Source: Mycobacterium kyorinense (GTDB lineage Bacteria > Actinomycetota > Actinomycetes > Mycobacteriales > Mycobacteriaceae). Taken from it: 56,306 nt of DNA. The DNA lies in the NCBI RefSeq assembly GCF_001672775.1, contig NZ_LZKJ01000034.1, forward strand, positions 1 to 56,306, written 5' to 3'. How positions within the stretch are numbered: position 1 is the first letter of the stretch; each line of letters begins with the position of its first letter. Positions 1 to 11,250 of this stretch are shown piece by piece. The translations under genes and the position numbers were made by a program. The notes under the pieces are model-generated. The model saw nothing but the letters and a program-made list of their open reading frames with translations. It did no database searches and was not told the DNA's origin.

Positions 1-622
1 CTGGTCTTTCGTTGGTTTTTCGCGCGCGATCTGGACGTGTCGCCGGAGCGGCAGGAGATCGGACCGCCACCGCGGCCAGCCATGGCAACGCCATCACCGC
101 AGTGAATTTGATGAACGACAGGTCGGCGGTGTGGAAGGCGAGCAGATTGGTCAGATTCGACACCGGTAGTAGCAGCGAGGCGGCGTTGGCCAAATGCGCG
201 CTGGCATAGGCATGTGGCCGGACCGGCGCTCCCAGCCAGCGGACCGTGGCCAGTACGACCGGGGTCAACAGCACCACGGTCGCGTCCAGGCTCAGCACGG
301 CGGTGATGACGGCGGCGATCACGAACACCTGCCGCAGCAGCTGTTGTGAGCCGAATCGGGCCCGCGCCATCGCCGCTCCGGCCGCCTCGAACAGGCCTTC
401 GTCGTCACACAGCTTGGCCAGCACCAGCACTGCACCCAGAAACGCGACTACGCGGGCCAGGCTGGCTGCTTCGGTGGCGGCCTGGTGTACCGATATGGCG
501 CCGGCCCCGATCAGCACCGCGACGGCTGGTATCGCGGCGAACGCTTCAGGCCAGCCCCGCGGGCGCGCGACCGCAAAGCCGAGCACGACGGCAAGCAGCA
601 GCAGCGCGAGGAATAGCGACAA
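1..622 (-). pseudogene. ArsB-type arsenite/anion permease, N-terminal half, running off the window and apparently rearranged at its 3' side
   Basis: The minus strand from a TTG at 622 is open to the window edge. It encodes hydrophobic stretches typical of the ArsB/SLC13-like permease family (for example LSLFLALLLLAVVLG, FVIAAVITAVLSLDATVVLLT and ANAASLLLPVSNLTNLLAF), so this is an inner-membrane anion transporter. It lies 6 bp downstream of the hydrolase gene, as arsB2 follows Rv3577 in M. tuberculosis. The family-like reading stops making sense near base 75, after LPWLAAVAV. The expected continuation (LVFRWFFARDLDVSPERQ) is instead encoded on the plus strand at 1-54. This suggests an inverted segment or an assembly error, so I call it broken. 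Confidence is good for the family and moderate for the rearrangement. Confidence 0.6.
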
Positions 623-628
623 CGGACT

Positions 629-1549
629 TCAGGCCCAGGGATCTTCGCGCTGCCATACCGTCGGCATATCCAACGCGACACCGTCCTGCGCAGCGAGCTT
701 GTCCAGCACGCGCATCGAAGCGTCCAGGTCGTCAACCGCATACGGAAACGCCCGCAACGGTTTTGAGAGCGGGCGGAAGAAATCGTCCCAATGGATCAGC
801 ACCACTCGACGCGCACCGACTGCGCGCACCGTCTCCGTCCAATAGTCGACGAGGTATGTCTGCGGCTGCAGCCCGAGTTGACCCACACCGAGGTAGACCA
901 CGTCGGCGCGCTGCCCGGCCAGAGCGCCTTTCACGAACCCGGCACTGCCCTGGATCAGAGCTCGCCGGCCCGAGGGGCGGTGTTGCACAAACGTCGACCA
1001 CGCCTCCCCGCAGCGATACGCCGACGCCTTCACCGGGGGGACCACCGGTGCGGTGATCGCGCCGGGAAATCGGTCCGGCGGACAGTGGTGTGACTCGATG
1101 AGCGTGATCTCGAACGGATCCAGCGCAATCGGCGTGCCCGGTGTGGCCACCATCAGGCGGTCCTCGGCAAGACCGTAGCCACGGCCGACATTTGCCGCCG
1201 ACTCGCCGCCGACCAGTTGCGCGCCGGTGCGGTCGGCCACCAGCGCAGAGTCCAACGCGTGGTCGATATGGGTGTGCACCGGGACCACTGCAGCCAGTCG
1301 TGACACCTGGGCCCGTGCCAGGCATCCGTCCACGCGGGCCGGCGACGGCGAAACCTTACGCAACGCGACCTGCGTCAGGCTGGGCCGAGAGAAATAGCCG
1401 TCGGTCATCAGCGCCGCAGACCCGTCGTCGAACAGCAGCGTCGACACTCCCATCCACGTCACCGTCAGTGGCGCGTCGGTTGCGGCAGGCGGGACGGTGA
1501 ACCGGTGCGAATACCGTGCGATGTCGGGCCGACCCGGGCGTAGCCGCAT
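629..1549 (-). CDS. Metallo-beta-lactamase-fold metal-dependent hydrolase (Rv3577-like)
   Basis: A 306-residue protein with the metallo-beta-lactamase metal-binding signature HxHxDH (HTHIDH, His92, His94, Asp96, His97) after an N-terminal beta-rich part (TWMGVSTLLFDDG). It probably binds one or two zinc ions and hydrolyses an unknown substrate. The ATG at 1549 is chosen because it overlaps the pxpA stop as TGATG. A longer reading upstream would run deep into pxpA. It corresponds in position and type to Rv3577, upstream of the arsenite permease gene. No KstR or KstR2 box lies nearby, so a role in steroid metabolism is not supported. Its substrate cannot be read from the sequence. Confidence 0.8.
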   Translation of the reverse strand: MRLRPGRPDIARYSHRFTVPPAATDAPLTVTWMGVSTLLFDDGSAALMTDGYFSRPSLTQVALRKVSPSPARVDGCLARAQVSRLAAVVPVHTHIDHALDSALVADRTGAQLVGGESAANVGRGYGLAEDRLMVATPGTPIALDPFEITLIESHHCPPDRFPGAITAPVVPPVKASAYRCGEAWSTFVQHRPSGRRALIQGSAGFVKGALAGQRADVVYLGVGQLGLQPQTYLVDYWTETVRAVGARRVVLIHWDDFFRPLSKPLRAFPYAVDDLDASMRVLDKLAAQDGVALDMPTVWQREDPWA

Positions 1550-2307
1550 CAGCTGAACGCTTTCACGTCGATACCGTTTGCCGCCAACCGATCTCGCACC
1601 GCGGCAGCGATTTGCACCGCACCCGGTGAATCGCCATGGACGCACACCGATTCGGCTTGCACACCGACCACTGTGCCATCGACTGCAGCGACTTGCCCGG
1701 TAGTCACCATCGTCACCACCCGTTCGGCGATGGCAGCCGGATCATGTAACACCGCGCCGGGTTCCCGCCGCGACACCAACTGGCCGTCAGGCCGGTAAGC
1801 GCGATCGGCGAACACCTCCGGCACGGTACGCACCCCTCGCTGGCCGGCCTCGTCGAAGAACACCGACTCTGCCAAGCCCAGCACCGGCAGATCGGCGTCC
1901 ACCATGCGCACCGCCTCGGCGACGGCGGCCGCCTGTACCCGATTGGACATGATCGTGTTGTACAGCGCGCCATGGGGTTTGACGTAGGAGACCGACGAGC
2001 CGGCGGCCTGTGCCAGCCCCTGTAACGCACCGATCTGATAGACAACGTCGGCTAGCAGGTCCTCGGGCGTCTCGTCGATGTAACGGCGGCCGAATCCGGC
2101 CAGGTCGCGGTAGCCGACCTGGGCGCCGATGCGCACGCCGCGTGCGACGGCCTCCCGGCACACCCGCAACAGCCCGGCCGGATCGCCGGCGTGGAAACCG
2201 CACGCGACGTTGGCGCTGGTGACGATGCTCAGCATGGCGTCGTCGTCGCCGAGTCGCCAAACACCGAACCCCTCGCCCAAGTCGGCGTTGAGATCCACAC
2301 AGGCCAC
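1549..2307 (-). CDS. pxpA: 5-oxoprolinase subunit A (LamB/YcsF family)
   Basis: A 252-residue protein beginning with the family hallmark DLNADLGEGFG (residues 5-15) and containing the conserved NVACGFHAGDP and VKPHGALYN segments. PxpA works with PxpB and PxpC in ATP-dependent opening of 5-oxoproline to glutamate. Neither partner gene is in this window, so this is an orphan subunit here. The start is a GTG at 2307. The gene is translationally coupled (TGATG) to the downstream hydrolase and is divergent from the LacI-type regulator with only 36 bp between them, so the regulator may control it. At this position M. tuberculosis has lppH instead. Confidence 0.88.
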   Translation of the reverse strand: MACVDLNADLGEGFGVWRLGDDDAMLSIVTSANVACGFHAGDPAGLLRVCREAVARGVRIGAQVGYRDLAGFGRRYIDETPEDLLADVVYQIGALQGLAQAAGSSVSYVKPHGALYNTIMSNRVQAAAVAEAVRMVDADLPVLGLAESVFFDEAGQRGVRTVPEVFADRAYRPDGQLVSRREPGAVLHDPAAIAERVVTMVTTGQVAAVDGTVVGVQAESVCVHGDSPGAVQIAAAVRDRLAANGIDVKAFS

Positions 2308-2343
2308 GGTCGCTAGCTTAAGGCCGGGATCGTTGTACCGTCA

Positions 2344-3429
2344 GTGAGCATGTCCAGGAGTCCCACGCCGCGCCGGCGGGCGACCCTGGCCTCGGTGGCC
2401 GCTGACCTCAAGGTGTCGCGGACCACCGTCTCGAATGCCTATAACCGGCCCGACCAGCTCTCTGCCGAGCTGCGTGAGCGGGTGCTTGCCGCCGCAAAGC
2501 GGCTGGGATATCCCGGCCCCGACCCGGTGGCCAGGTCGTTGCGTACCCGGAAGGCCGGGGCGGTCGGTTTGGTGAGCACCGAACCGCTGACCTATTCCTT
2601 TCGTGATCCGGCCGCGCTGGATTTCGTTGCGGGACTGGCACAGTCGTGCGAAGAACTGGGGCAGGGGCTGATGCTCGTGGCGGTCGGCCCCACCCGGACG
2701 GTCGCCGAGGGGACGGCGTCGGTGCTCGCCGCCGGGGTCGACGGCTTCGTGGTGTATTCGGTGGCGGTGGACGACCCCTACCTCCAGGTCGTGCTGCAGC
2801 GACGGCTGCCTGTCGTCGTAGTCGATCAGCCCAAGAACGTTGCCGGCGCATCCCAGGTGGGCATTGACGACCGGACGGCGATGCGTGAACTTGCCGACCA
2901 CGTGCTGAAGCTGGGCCACCGCGAAATCGGTGTGCTGACGATGCGGCTGCACCGTGAGCGCCGCCAGGGCCTGGTCGCGGCCGAACGCCTGCGGTCAGCG
3001 ATGTTTCAGGTGCAGGGCGAACGCGTAACCGGTGTTCGCGAGGCAATGACGGCAGCCGGATTGAACCCAGACGCGCTGACGGTGGTGGAAAGCTACGACC
3101 ACACGCCGACTGCGGGCGGTATTGCCGCCGAGGTCGCCCTGGCGGCCAACCCGCGCATCACCGCCCTGATGTGTACCGCCGACGTACTGGCGTTGTCGGC
3201 CATGGATTATCTGCGCGGGCGCGGCATCTACGTGCCGGGCCAGATGACCGTCACGGGCTTCGACGGCGTGCCGGAGGCGCGGCGGCGGGGACTGACTACG
3301 GTAGCCCAGCCGAGTCTGCAGAAAGGCCGTCGCGCCGGAGAATTACTGCACCGCAACGCGATTCAGCCGTCTGTGGAAATCCTGGATACCGAGCTGATCC
3401 GCGGCCGCACCGCCGGGCCACCGAGCTGA
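2344..3429 (+). CDS. LacI-family transcriptional regulator (Rv3575c-like)
   Basis: A 361-residue cytoplasmic regulator. An N-terminal LacI helix-turn-helix lies at about residues 14-36 (LASVAADLKVSRTTVSNAYN), followed by a hinge and a periplasmic-binding-protein-like effector domain (about 65-355; GAVGLVSTEPLTYSF, VDGFVVYSV, VTGFDGVPEA). The start is GTG 2344; ATG 2350 is an equally possible start in the same frame. It is divergent from pxpA and convergent with kstR. Its ligand is unknown, probably a sugar or nucleoside by family. It corresponds to Rv3575c next to kstR in M. tuberculosis. Confidence 0.85.
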   Translation: MSMSRSPTPRRRATLASVAADLKVSRTTVSNAYNRPDQLSAELRERVLAAAKRLGYPGPDPVARSLRTRKAGAVGLVSTEPLTYSFRDPAALDFVAGLAQSCEELGQGLMLVAVGPTRTVAEGTASVLAAGVDGFVVYSVAVDDPYLQVVLQRRLPVVVVDQPKNVAGASQVGIDDRTAMRELADHVLKLGHREIGVLTMRLHRERRQGLVAAERLRSAMFQVQGERVTGVREAMTAAGLNPDALTVVESYDHTPTAGGIAAEVALAANPRITALMCTADVLALSAMDYLRGRGIYVPGQMTVTGFDGVPEARRRGLTTVAQPSLQKGRRAGELLHRNAIQPSVEILDTELIRGRTAGPPS

Positions 3430-3436
3430 GTGCTTT

Positions 3437-3481
3437 GGGGTGACCCGCTGCGCCCGGCTCCGCCGCGCTTGCGATCACCCC
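3437..3481. terminator. Imperfect inverted repeat between convergent genes, possible terminator
   Basis: GGGGTGA at 3437-3443 is matched by TCACCCC at 3475-3481, with a GC-rich interior. It sits between the stop of the LacI-type gene (3429) and the stop of kstR (3481), where a bidirectional terminator would be expected. There is no T-run, so intrinsic termination is only an inference. Confidence 0.35.
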
Positions 3482-4146
3482 TAGGGGCCCTCCTGGTCGC
3501 CGATCAGCAGTCGCACCGCCAGGTCCAGCCGTTTGCTCACATCTGTCGCCGAGGCGCGCCGGGTCAGCCAGGCCAGCAGGTTGGACAGCCACACGTCAGA
3601 GATCACCCGGGCAATGTGGTACTGATCTTCGGTCGGTTCGCCGTCACTCATCGCGCGGGCGAACATGGAGTCGATCAGCTTCTCGACGTGGTCGACTTCA
3701 CCGGCCGCCGAAGCGTCGGCGAACACATAGGCACGGGTCATGGCCTCGGTCAGCAGCGGATTGCGCTGCATGGCCCGGTTGAGTTTGCTGACCATGAAGT
3801 TCAGCCGCTGAAAAGGCGTCCCTCCGGTCAATGTGGACCGGTCGGTCTTGGCGTCGATGCGTTCGAATTCGCGGCCCAGCGCCGATACCAGCAGATGCAC
3901 CTTGGACGGGAAATACCGGTACAGGGTGCCCACCGCCACGTCGGCGCGGTCGGCCACCGCGCGCATCTGCACTGCCTCGTAGCCGCCCTTGGACGCGATC
4001 GCCATCGTCGCGTCCAGGATGCGTTTGCGGCGCTCCCGCTGCGCCTCGGACCCGAGCTCGGACTCGGCCAGTACCGCCACGTTCATGACCTCACGAGGCT
4101 GCGCATCCGACGCGCGGTTCGAGCCGCTGTTCGCTGGCGACGACAT
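3481..4146 (-). CDS. kstR: KstR, TetR-family repressor of cholesterol catabolism
   Basis: A 221-residue TetR regulator. The helix-turn-helix lies in the N-terminal third (VQMRAVADRADVAVGTLYRYF) after the long segment NVAVLAESELGSEAQRERRK, and a helical ligand-binding domain extends to DLAVRLLIGDQ. The protein looks nearly identical to M. tuberculosis KstR, which is released from DNA by a steroid side-chain CoA thioester. ATG 4146 was chosen because AAGGAG lies at 4158-4163. A shorter form could start at the internal ATG of MNVAVLAE. It is divergent from fadE34 with a perfect KstR box at 4288-4301, so autorepression is likely. Its targets in this window are the eight boxes listed separately. 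Confidence 0.97.
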   Translation of the reverse strand: MSSPANSGSNRASDAQPREVMNVAVLAESELGSEAQRERRKRILDATMAIASKGGYEAVQMRAVADRADVAVGTLYRYFPSKVHLLVSALGREFERIDAKTDRSTLTGGTPFQRLNFMVSKLNRAMQRNPLLTEAMTRAYVFADASAAGEVDHVEKLIDSMFARAMSDGEPTEDQYHIARVISDVWLSNLLAWLTRRASATDVSKRLDLAVRLLIGDQEGP

Positions 4147-4287
4147 CTGACGGGCAGCTCCTTCTTCGTGCGTTTCGCTGTCAAACGATACGCATGCCGA
4201 GCGCGAATTTCCCACCTCCGTGCGGCCGGGACACCGGGGTGTCCTGCTGCGATGGCGTTCGACTTGAGGGTCGATCGCTGGCACTAT

Positions 4288-4301
4288 TAGAACACGTTCT
4301 A
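4288..4301. promoter_or_regulatory. KstR operator between kstR and fadE34
   Basis: A perfect palindromic arrangement TAGAACACGTTCTA (TAGAAC, two central bases, GTTCTA). It lies 141 bp upstream of the kstR start and 42 bp upstream of the fadE34 start, so it can control both. Confidence 0.9.
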
Positions 4302-4343
4302 GTGTTGCTTAGCGCCCTTGTTACGTCGAATTAGGAGCCGATC

Positions 4344-6452
4344 GTGCCAGCGACCATCACTGACGAACAGTTCGCGGCGCGTCAGTTGGTGCGCGATTGG
4401 GCAGCCGGCTCTAGTTCCAAGGCGGCGATCCGCGACATCGAGCAGGGCAAGCCCGAGGCCTGGCGGCCGGTCTTCGACGGCCTGGCCGGTCTGGGGCTGT
4501 TCGGAGTCGCGATACCCGAGGACCGCGGTGGCGCCGGTGGCAGCGCCGGTGACCTCTGCGCCATGGTCGACGAAGCCGCCAAAGCCCTGGTCCCCGGCCC
4601 GATAGCCACGACCGCGCTGGCCACATTGCTCGTCACCGATGCCAAGCTGCTCGAGTCGTTGGCCTCGGGTGAGCGCACCGCGGGTGTTGCGCTGTCGGCC
4701 GATGTCCGATTGGACAACGACCGGGCGTCGGGCAGCGCCGACTACGTGCTCGGCGCTGACCCGGCCGGTGTGCTGCTGGTGCCGGCGGCCGACAATTGGC
4801 TGGTCGTCGACGCCGCGGCCGACGGCGTCACGGTCGAGTCGCTGGGGGCCACGGACTTCTCGCGGCCGCTGGCGCGCGTCACGCTGGACTCGGTTGCCGC
4901 GGCGGTCCTTCCGGTACCGGTCCAGCGCGCAGAAGACCTCGCCGCCACCGTGCTGGCAGCCGAGGCCGCCGGAGTCGCGCGGTGGGCGCTGGACACCGCC
5001 ACCGAGTACGCGAAGGTACGCGAGCAATTCGGCAAGCCGATCGGCAGCTTCCAGGCAATCAAGCACCTGTGCGCGGAAATGTTGTTGCGCGCCGAGCAGG
5101 CCTCGATCGCCGCCGGCGATGCAGCAACGGCCGCCGCCACCGATGCCAGCGATCAGCAGCTGTCCATCGCCGCTGCGGTCGCCGCCGCTGCGGGCACCGA
5201 GGCCGCCGAGGCCAACGTCAAAGACTGCATCCAGGTGCTGGGCGGCATCGGCATCACCTGGGAGCACGACGCCCATCTGTATCTGCGCCGGGCCTACGGC
5301 ATCGGTCAGTTCCTCGGCGGCCGGGCGCGCTGGCTGCGTCGGGTAGCGACGTTGACGCAGCAGGGCATTCGGCGCGAACTGCACATCGACTTGGATTCGG
5401 TTGCGCATCTGCGCCCCGACATCAGCGCCGCCGTCGGGGAAATCGCCGCGCTGCCCGTGGAGAAGCGCCGGCGCGCGCTGGCGGAAGCCGGACTGCAGGC
5501 ACCGCACTGGCCGACGCCCTACGGGCGCAACGCTTCACCGGCCGAGCAGCTGCTCATCGATCAGGAGATGGCGGCGGCCGGGGTGGAGCGGCCGGATCTG
5601 GTGATCGGCTGGTGGGCTGCGCCGACGATTCTCGAACACGGCACATCCGAGCAGATCGAGCGGTTCATTCCCGCCACCCTCAACGGTGAAATCTTTTGGT
5701 GCCAACTGTTTTCCGAGCCGGGAGCGGGCTCGGACCTGGCGTCGCTGCGAACCAAGGCCGTACGTGTCGACGGCGGTTGGCGGCTGACCGGGCAGAAGGT
5801 GTGGACCTCAGCGGCGCACAAAGCGCAGTGGGGAGTGTGCCTGGCGCGCACCGACCCCGACGCGCCGAAGCACAAGGGCATCACCTACTTCCTGGTCGAG
5901 ATGTCCTCGCCCGGAGTCGACATCCGGCCGCTGCGCGAGATCACCGGCGATGACCTGTTCAACGAGGTCTTTCTGGAGGACGTGTTCGTCCCCGACGACA
6001 TGGTGGTCGGAGCGGTCAACGACGGTTGGCGACTGGCCCGCACCACACTGGCCAACGAACGAGTGGCGATGGCGGCGGGCACCGCGCTGGACAATCCGAT
6101 GGAAGAGGTGCTCCGCACAGTCGCCACACGTGATCTCGACGTGAGCGAGCAGGACCGGCTTGGCGCGCTGATTCTCTCGGCGCAAGTGGGTTCGCTGCTC
6201 GACCAACGTATTGCGCAGTTGGCGGTGGGCGGCCAGGACCCCGGCGCGGAATCGAGCGCGCGCAAGCTGATCGGAGTCCGCTACCGCCAGGCGCTGTCCG
6301 AATTCCGGATGGAGTTGTCCGACGGCCGGGGTGTGGTGGAGAACAAGACGGTGCATGACTTCCTCAACACCCGCTGTCTGACCATCGCCGGCGGCACCGA
6401 ACAAATCCTTTTGACCTTGGCCGCCGAGCGGCTATTGGGCCTGCCGCGCTGA
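4344..6452 (+). CDS. fadE34: FadE34/ChsE3, fused double acyl-CoA dehydrogenase for steroid side-chain CoA esters
   Basis: A 702-residue flavoprotein made of two acyl-CoA dehydrogenase halves. The N-terminal half (about 1-345) lacks a catalytic base at the usual place. It carries the segment REQFGKPIGSFQAIKHLCAE and ends with ITWEHDAHLYLRRAYG. The C-terminal half (about 360-702) has the substrate/FAD region WCQLFSEPGAGSDLASL and an isovaleryl-CoA-dehydrogenase-like glutamate (ANER, Glu572). It therefore mimics, in one chain, the small plus large subunits of ChsE1-ChsE2. The family desaturates C24- or C22-type steroid CoA esters in the cytosol. It starts at GTG 4344, downstream of the KstR box. 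No downstream partner gene follows on this strand before 8292. Confidence 0.93.
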   Translation: MPATITDEQFAARQLVRDWAAGSSSKAAIRDIEQGKPEAWRPVFDGLAGLGLFGVAIPEDRGGAGGSAGDLCAMVDEAAKALVPGPIATTALATLLVTDAKLLESLASGERTAGVALSADVRLDNDRASGSADYVLGADPAGVLLVPAADNWLVVDAAADGVTVESLGATDFSRPLARVTLDSVAAAVLPVPVQRAEDLAATVLAAEAAGVARWALDTATEYAKVREQFGKPIGSFQAIKHLCAEMLLRAEQASIAAGDAATAAATDASDQQLSIAAAVAAAAGTEAAEANVKDCIQVLGGIGITWEHDAHLYLRRAYGIGQFLGGRARWLRRVATLTQQGIRRELHIDLDSVAHLRPDISAAVGEIAALPVEKRRRALAEAGLQAPHWPTPYGRNASPAEQLLIDQEMAAAGVERPDLVIGWWAAPTILEHGTSEQIERFIPATLNGEIFWCQLFSEPGAGSDLASLRTKAVRVDGGWRLTGQKVWTSAAHKAQWGVCLARTDPDAPKHKGITYFLVEMSSPGVDIRPLREITGDDLFNEVFLEDVFVPDDMVVGAVNDGWRLARTTLANERVAMAAGTALDNPMEEVLRTVATRDLDVSEQDRLGALILSAQVGSLLDQRIAQLAVGGQDPGAESSARKLIGVRYRQALSEFRMELSDGRGVVENKTVHDFLNTRCLTIAGGTEQILLTLAAERLLGLPR

Positions 6453-6471
6453 CCCGCCGCCATTCGCCCAA

Positions 6472-6519
6472 CGTCGAGTTGTCGCGCTCAATTGCCCGAT
6501 TTCGCCCAACAACTCGACG
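6472..6519. terminator. Inverted repeat between fadE34 and the secreted-protein gene
   Basis: The arms CGTCGAGTTGT (6472-6482) and ACAACTCGACG (6509-6519) are exact reverse complements around a 26-base loop. Each arm is preceded by TTCGCCCAAC or a close variant. The repeat lies between two convergent genes (stops at 6452 and 6528) and is a plausible bidirectional terminator or a dispersed mycobacterial repeat. Confidence 0.45.
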
Positions 6520-6527
6520 CTCGGTGC

Positions 6528-7058
6528 TCAGGAAAAGCCGGTCTGCGCGCAGGTGCTCGGCGACGTGAGATTCACACCGCTATAGACCACCTGAATGTGT
6601 GTACACATGATGACGTTCACGTCGGTCTTGGGTTGCCCGGTGCGCCAATCCGTTGCGTCGATCCGGCCAGTGCTTTGGTATTTCTCCGGCGGGCCCTCGC
6701 CCGTGTAGATGTCGGTCATCACGTCGGTCCCGCCCTGCTTCTGGATCCGCTCGTTCTGACCGTCGGCATGAACGTCGAGGTAGACCAGCCGGTTCATCGT
6801 GCGGAATTCGGTGCTCTGCCGCGCCCACAGGCCCGACGGAAAGCCGGTCGCTCCCTCGGGTGTCCGCAAGTTGGCTCCCACGGTGAAGTCACAGCTGCCC
6901 GTAGCGCCGTGGCAGTCGAGCAGAGCGCGGGTTTCCAGCTGGCTGCCCTCGTCGATCGGCGTGAGCGTGGTGGCCGTGTTGCTTGCCGCCGACGACGGCG
7001 GTGCCATCGCCAACGCCAGTGCAACGCCCGAGATTGCCGCCACCAGATGCTTGCTCAT
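6528..7058 (-). CDS. Secreted protein of unknown function (Rv3572-like)
   Basis: A 176-residue protein with a Sec signal peptide (MSKHLVAAISGVALALAMAP followed by PSSA, cleavage near residue 24). The mature domain contains four cysteines (Cys49, Cys56, Cys152, Cys170), consistent with two disulfides outside the membrane. No catalytic motif is recognised. Its position beside kshB matches Rv3572 of M. tuberculosis, and the length agrees. It is on the same strand as kshB and 22 bp downstream of it, so it is probably co-transcribed from the KstR box at 8171. This would make it a KstR-regulon secreted protein; its function remains unknown. Confidence 0.8.
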   Translation of the reverse strand: MSKHLVAAISGVALALAMAPPSSAASNTATTLTPIDEGSQLETRALLDCHGATGSCDFTVGANLRTPEGATGFPSGLWARQSTEFRTMNRLVYLDVHADGQNERIQKQGGTDVMTDIYTGEGPPEKYQSTGRIDATDWRTGQPKTDVNVIMCTHIQVVYSGVNLTSPSTCAQTGFS

Positions 7059-7080
7059 GAGCAGAACCTAACGCCCGCGA

Positions 7081-8148
7081 TCACTCGTCGTAGGTGACTT
7101 CGACCGAATCGGTCTCCGGGCGGGACTGACAGGCCAGGATCAGCCCGTCGTCGAGGTCCTGCTGCTCGAGGACATCGTTGACCTCCATGTTGACCTTCCC
7201 CTTGCGCAGGCTGCACGCACACGCACCGCAGTGGCCCTCCCGGCAGGAGAACGGCGCATCGAGACCGGCGTCCAACAACACGTCGAGCAGCTTGGCGCCG
7301 CGCGGCCACGACACCGTGTGCGTTTCACCGTCGAGCTCGACGACGGCGGTGGCCGGCGGCTCGTCGCCGTCATCCTCGACCTTCACCGCGGCGAACGGAT
7401 CGGAATCCAGCGACTTGAACACCTCGAGATGCACTTGGCCGCTGGGCACGTCGAGCGACTGCAGAGCCTCGCGGGCTGCCTGCATGAACGGGGCGGGCCC
7501 GCAGATGAACGCCTGCCGGTCGGTGTAGGGCGCAGCCAACTGCGCCAGCGCCGTCGTGCTGGGCAAGCCTTGCAGCGACTCCAGCCAGTGCACGACCGTC
7601 AACCGGTCGGGGTATTTCGCGGCCAGCTCTCGCAGCGCATCACCGAAGATCACCGAGCGGTCATCGCGGTTGGCGTAGACCAGCACCACCTGCCCGCTGC
7701 CTTCGGACAGCGCCGACTTGCAGATCGACATGATCGGGGTGATCCCGCTGCCGGCGGCCAGCAGCAGGAAGTCGGCATCGAGCGTCTTGGGCACGAAGTT
7801 GCCCGACGGGGCCAGCACATGGATGCGCATCCCGGCGTGAGCGTGGTCGCACAGCCAGTTCGACGCGTAGCCGTCTTTGTCGCGCTTGACGGTGACGGTG
7901 AGCGCTTCGTCGGTGAACGGCGAGCTGCACAGCGAGTAGCAGCGGGCCACCGACCCGGTGCGCTCGCTGGGGATCCGCAGCGTCAGGAACTGGCCAGGCG
8001 CGTAGCGCAGCCGGTCGGGCGGGATATCGTCGGATGACGCGAACACCAGCGATCGCGCATCGTCGGTCTCGGCGACGACGTCGGCGATCTGCAGTTCAAG
8101 GACGTGGCTGCCGAGCGGCTCGTCGGGAACGGTGTCCGTCGTCGTCAC
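7081..8148 (-). CDS. kshB: KshB, reductase of 3-ketosteroid 9-alpha-hydroxylase
   Basis: A 355-residue NAD(P)H:ferredoxin-type reductase. An N-terminal FAD-binding barrel (QFLTLRIPSERTGSVARCYSL) is followed by an NAD domain (LLLAAGSGITPIMSI) and a C-terminal plant-type [2Fe-2S] domain with Cys302, Cys307, Cys310 and Cys340 (CREGHCGACAC, then LACQSRPE). It passes electrons to the Rieske oxygenase KshA (51143-52297), which hydroxylates C9 and so opens ring B together with KstD. It is divergent from hsaA, and the nearest operator is 8171-8184. The length matches M. tuberculosis KshB (358). Confidence 0.96.
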   Translation of the reverse strand: MTTTDTVPDEPLGSHVLELQIADVVAETDDARSLVFASSDDIPPDRLRYAPGQFLTLRIPSERTGSVARCYSLCSSPFTDEALTVTVKRDKDGYASNWLCDHAHAGMRIHVLAPSGNFVPKTLDADFLLLAAGSGITPIMSICKSALSEGSGQVVLVYANRDDRSVIFGDALRELAAKYPDRLTVVHWLESLQGLPSTTALAQLAAPYTDRQAFICGPAPFMQAAREALQSLDVPSGQVHLEVFKSLDSDPFAAVKVEDDGDEPPATAVVELDGETHTVSWPRGAKLLDVLLDAGLDAPFSCREGHCGACACSLRKGKVNMEVNDVLEQQDLDDGLILACQSRPETDSVEVTYDE

Positions 8149-8170
8149 CCGGCCCTCCTTCCTTCGTAAC

Positions 8171-8184
8171 TAGAACAGGTTACA
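8171..8184. promoter_or_regulatory. KstR operator, kshB side
   Basis: TAGAACAGGTTACA matches the KstR palindrome with degenerate right-hand bases. It lies 22 bp upstream of the kshB start. Confidence 0.75.
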
Positions 8185-8238
8185 GAAACCTGCCTAGGTA
8201 TCGCTACCAGCCGCAGGAATACCCTGCTCGACACAAAT

Positions 8239-8252
8239 CGGAACGTGTTCTA
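8239..8252. promoter_or_regulatory. KstR operator, hsaA side
   Basis: CGGAACGTGTTCTA matches the KstR palindrome with one degenerate end. It lies 39 bp upstream of the hsaA start. Together with 8171-8184 this gives two operators in one 143-bp divergent promoter region. Confidence 0.8.
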
Positions 8253-8277
8253 GTCTCTGTGGTAAGTCAGCACTCCC

Positions 8278-8283
8278 AGGAGG
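8278..8283 (+). promoter_or_regulatory. Shine-Dalgarno site fixing the hsaA start
   Basis: AGGAGG is followed by an 8-base spacer and GTG 8292. It decides against the longer in-frame reading that begins upstream inside the operator region. Confidence 0.8.
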
Positions 8284-8291
8284 CATCAGTA

Positions 8292-11249
<2,958 letters not shown>

Positions 11250-11250
<1 letters not shown>

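Noticed and set aside
246..1500. Several long plus-strand readings in the first 1.5 kb
   Set aside because: They are Arg/Ala/Pro-rich shadows of the minus-strand permease and hydrolase genes, with no motifs.
4299..5507. A 402-codon minus-strand reading opposite fadE34
   Set aside because: It has low-complexity, Gly/Arg/Gln-rich composition of an antisense GC-rich frame. The sense strand has clear acyl-CoA dehydrogenase motifs.
8034..8291. In-frame extension of hsaA upstream of 8292
   Set aside because: It is antisense to kshB and would cover two KstR boxes. A strong Shine-Dalgarno site fixes GTG 8292.
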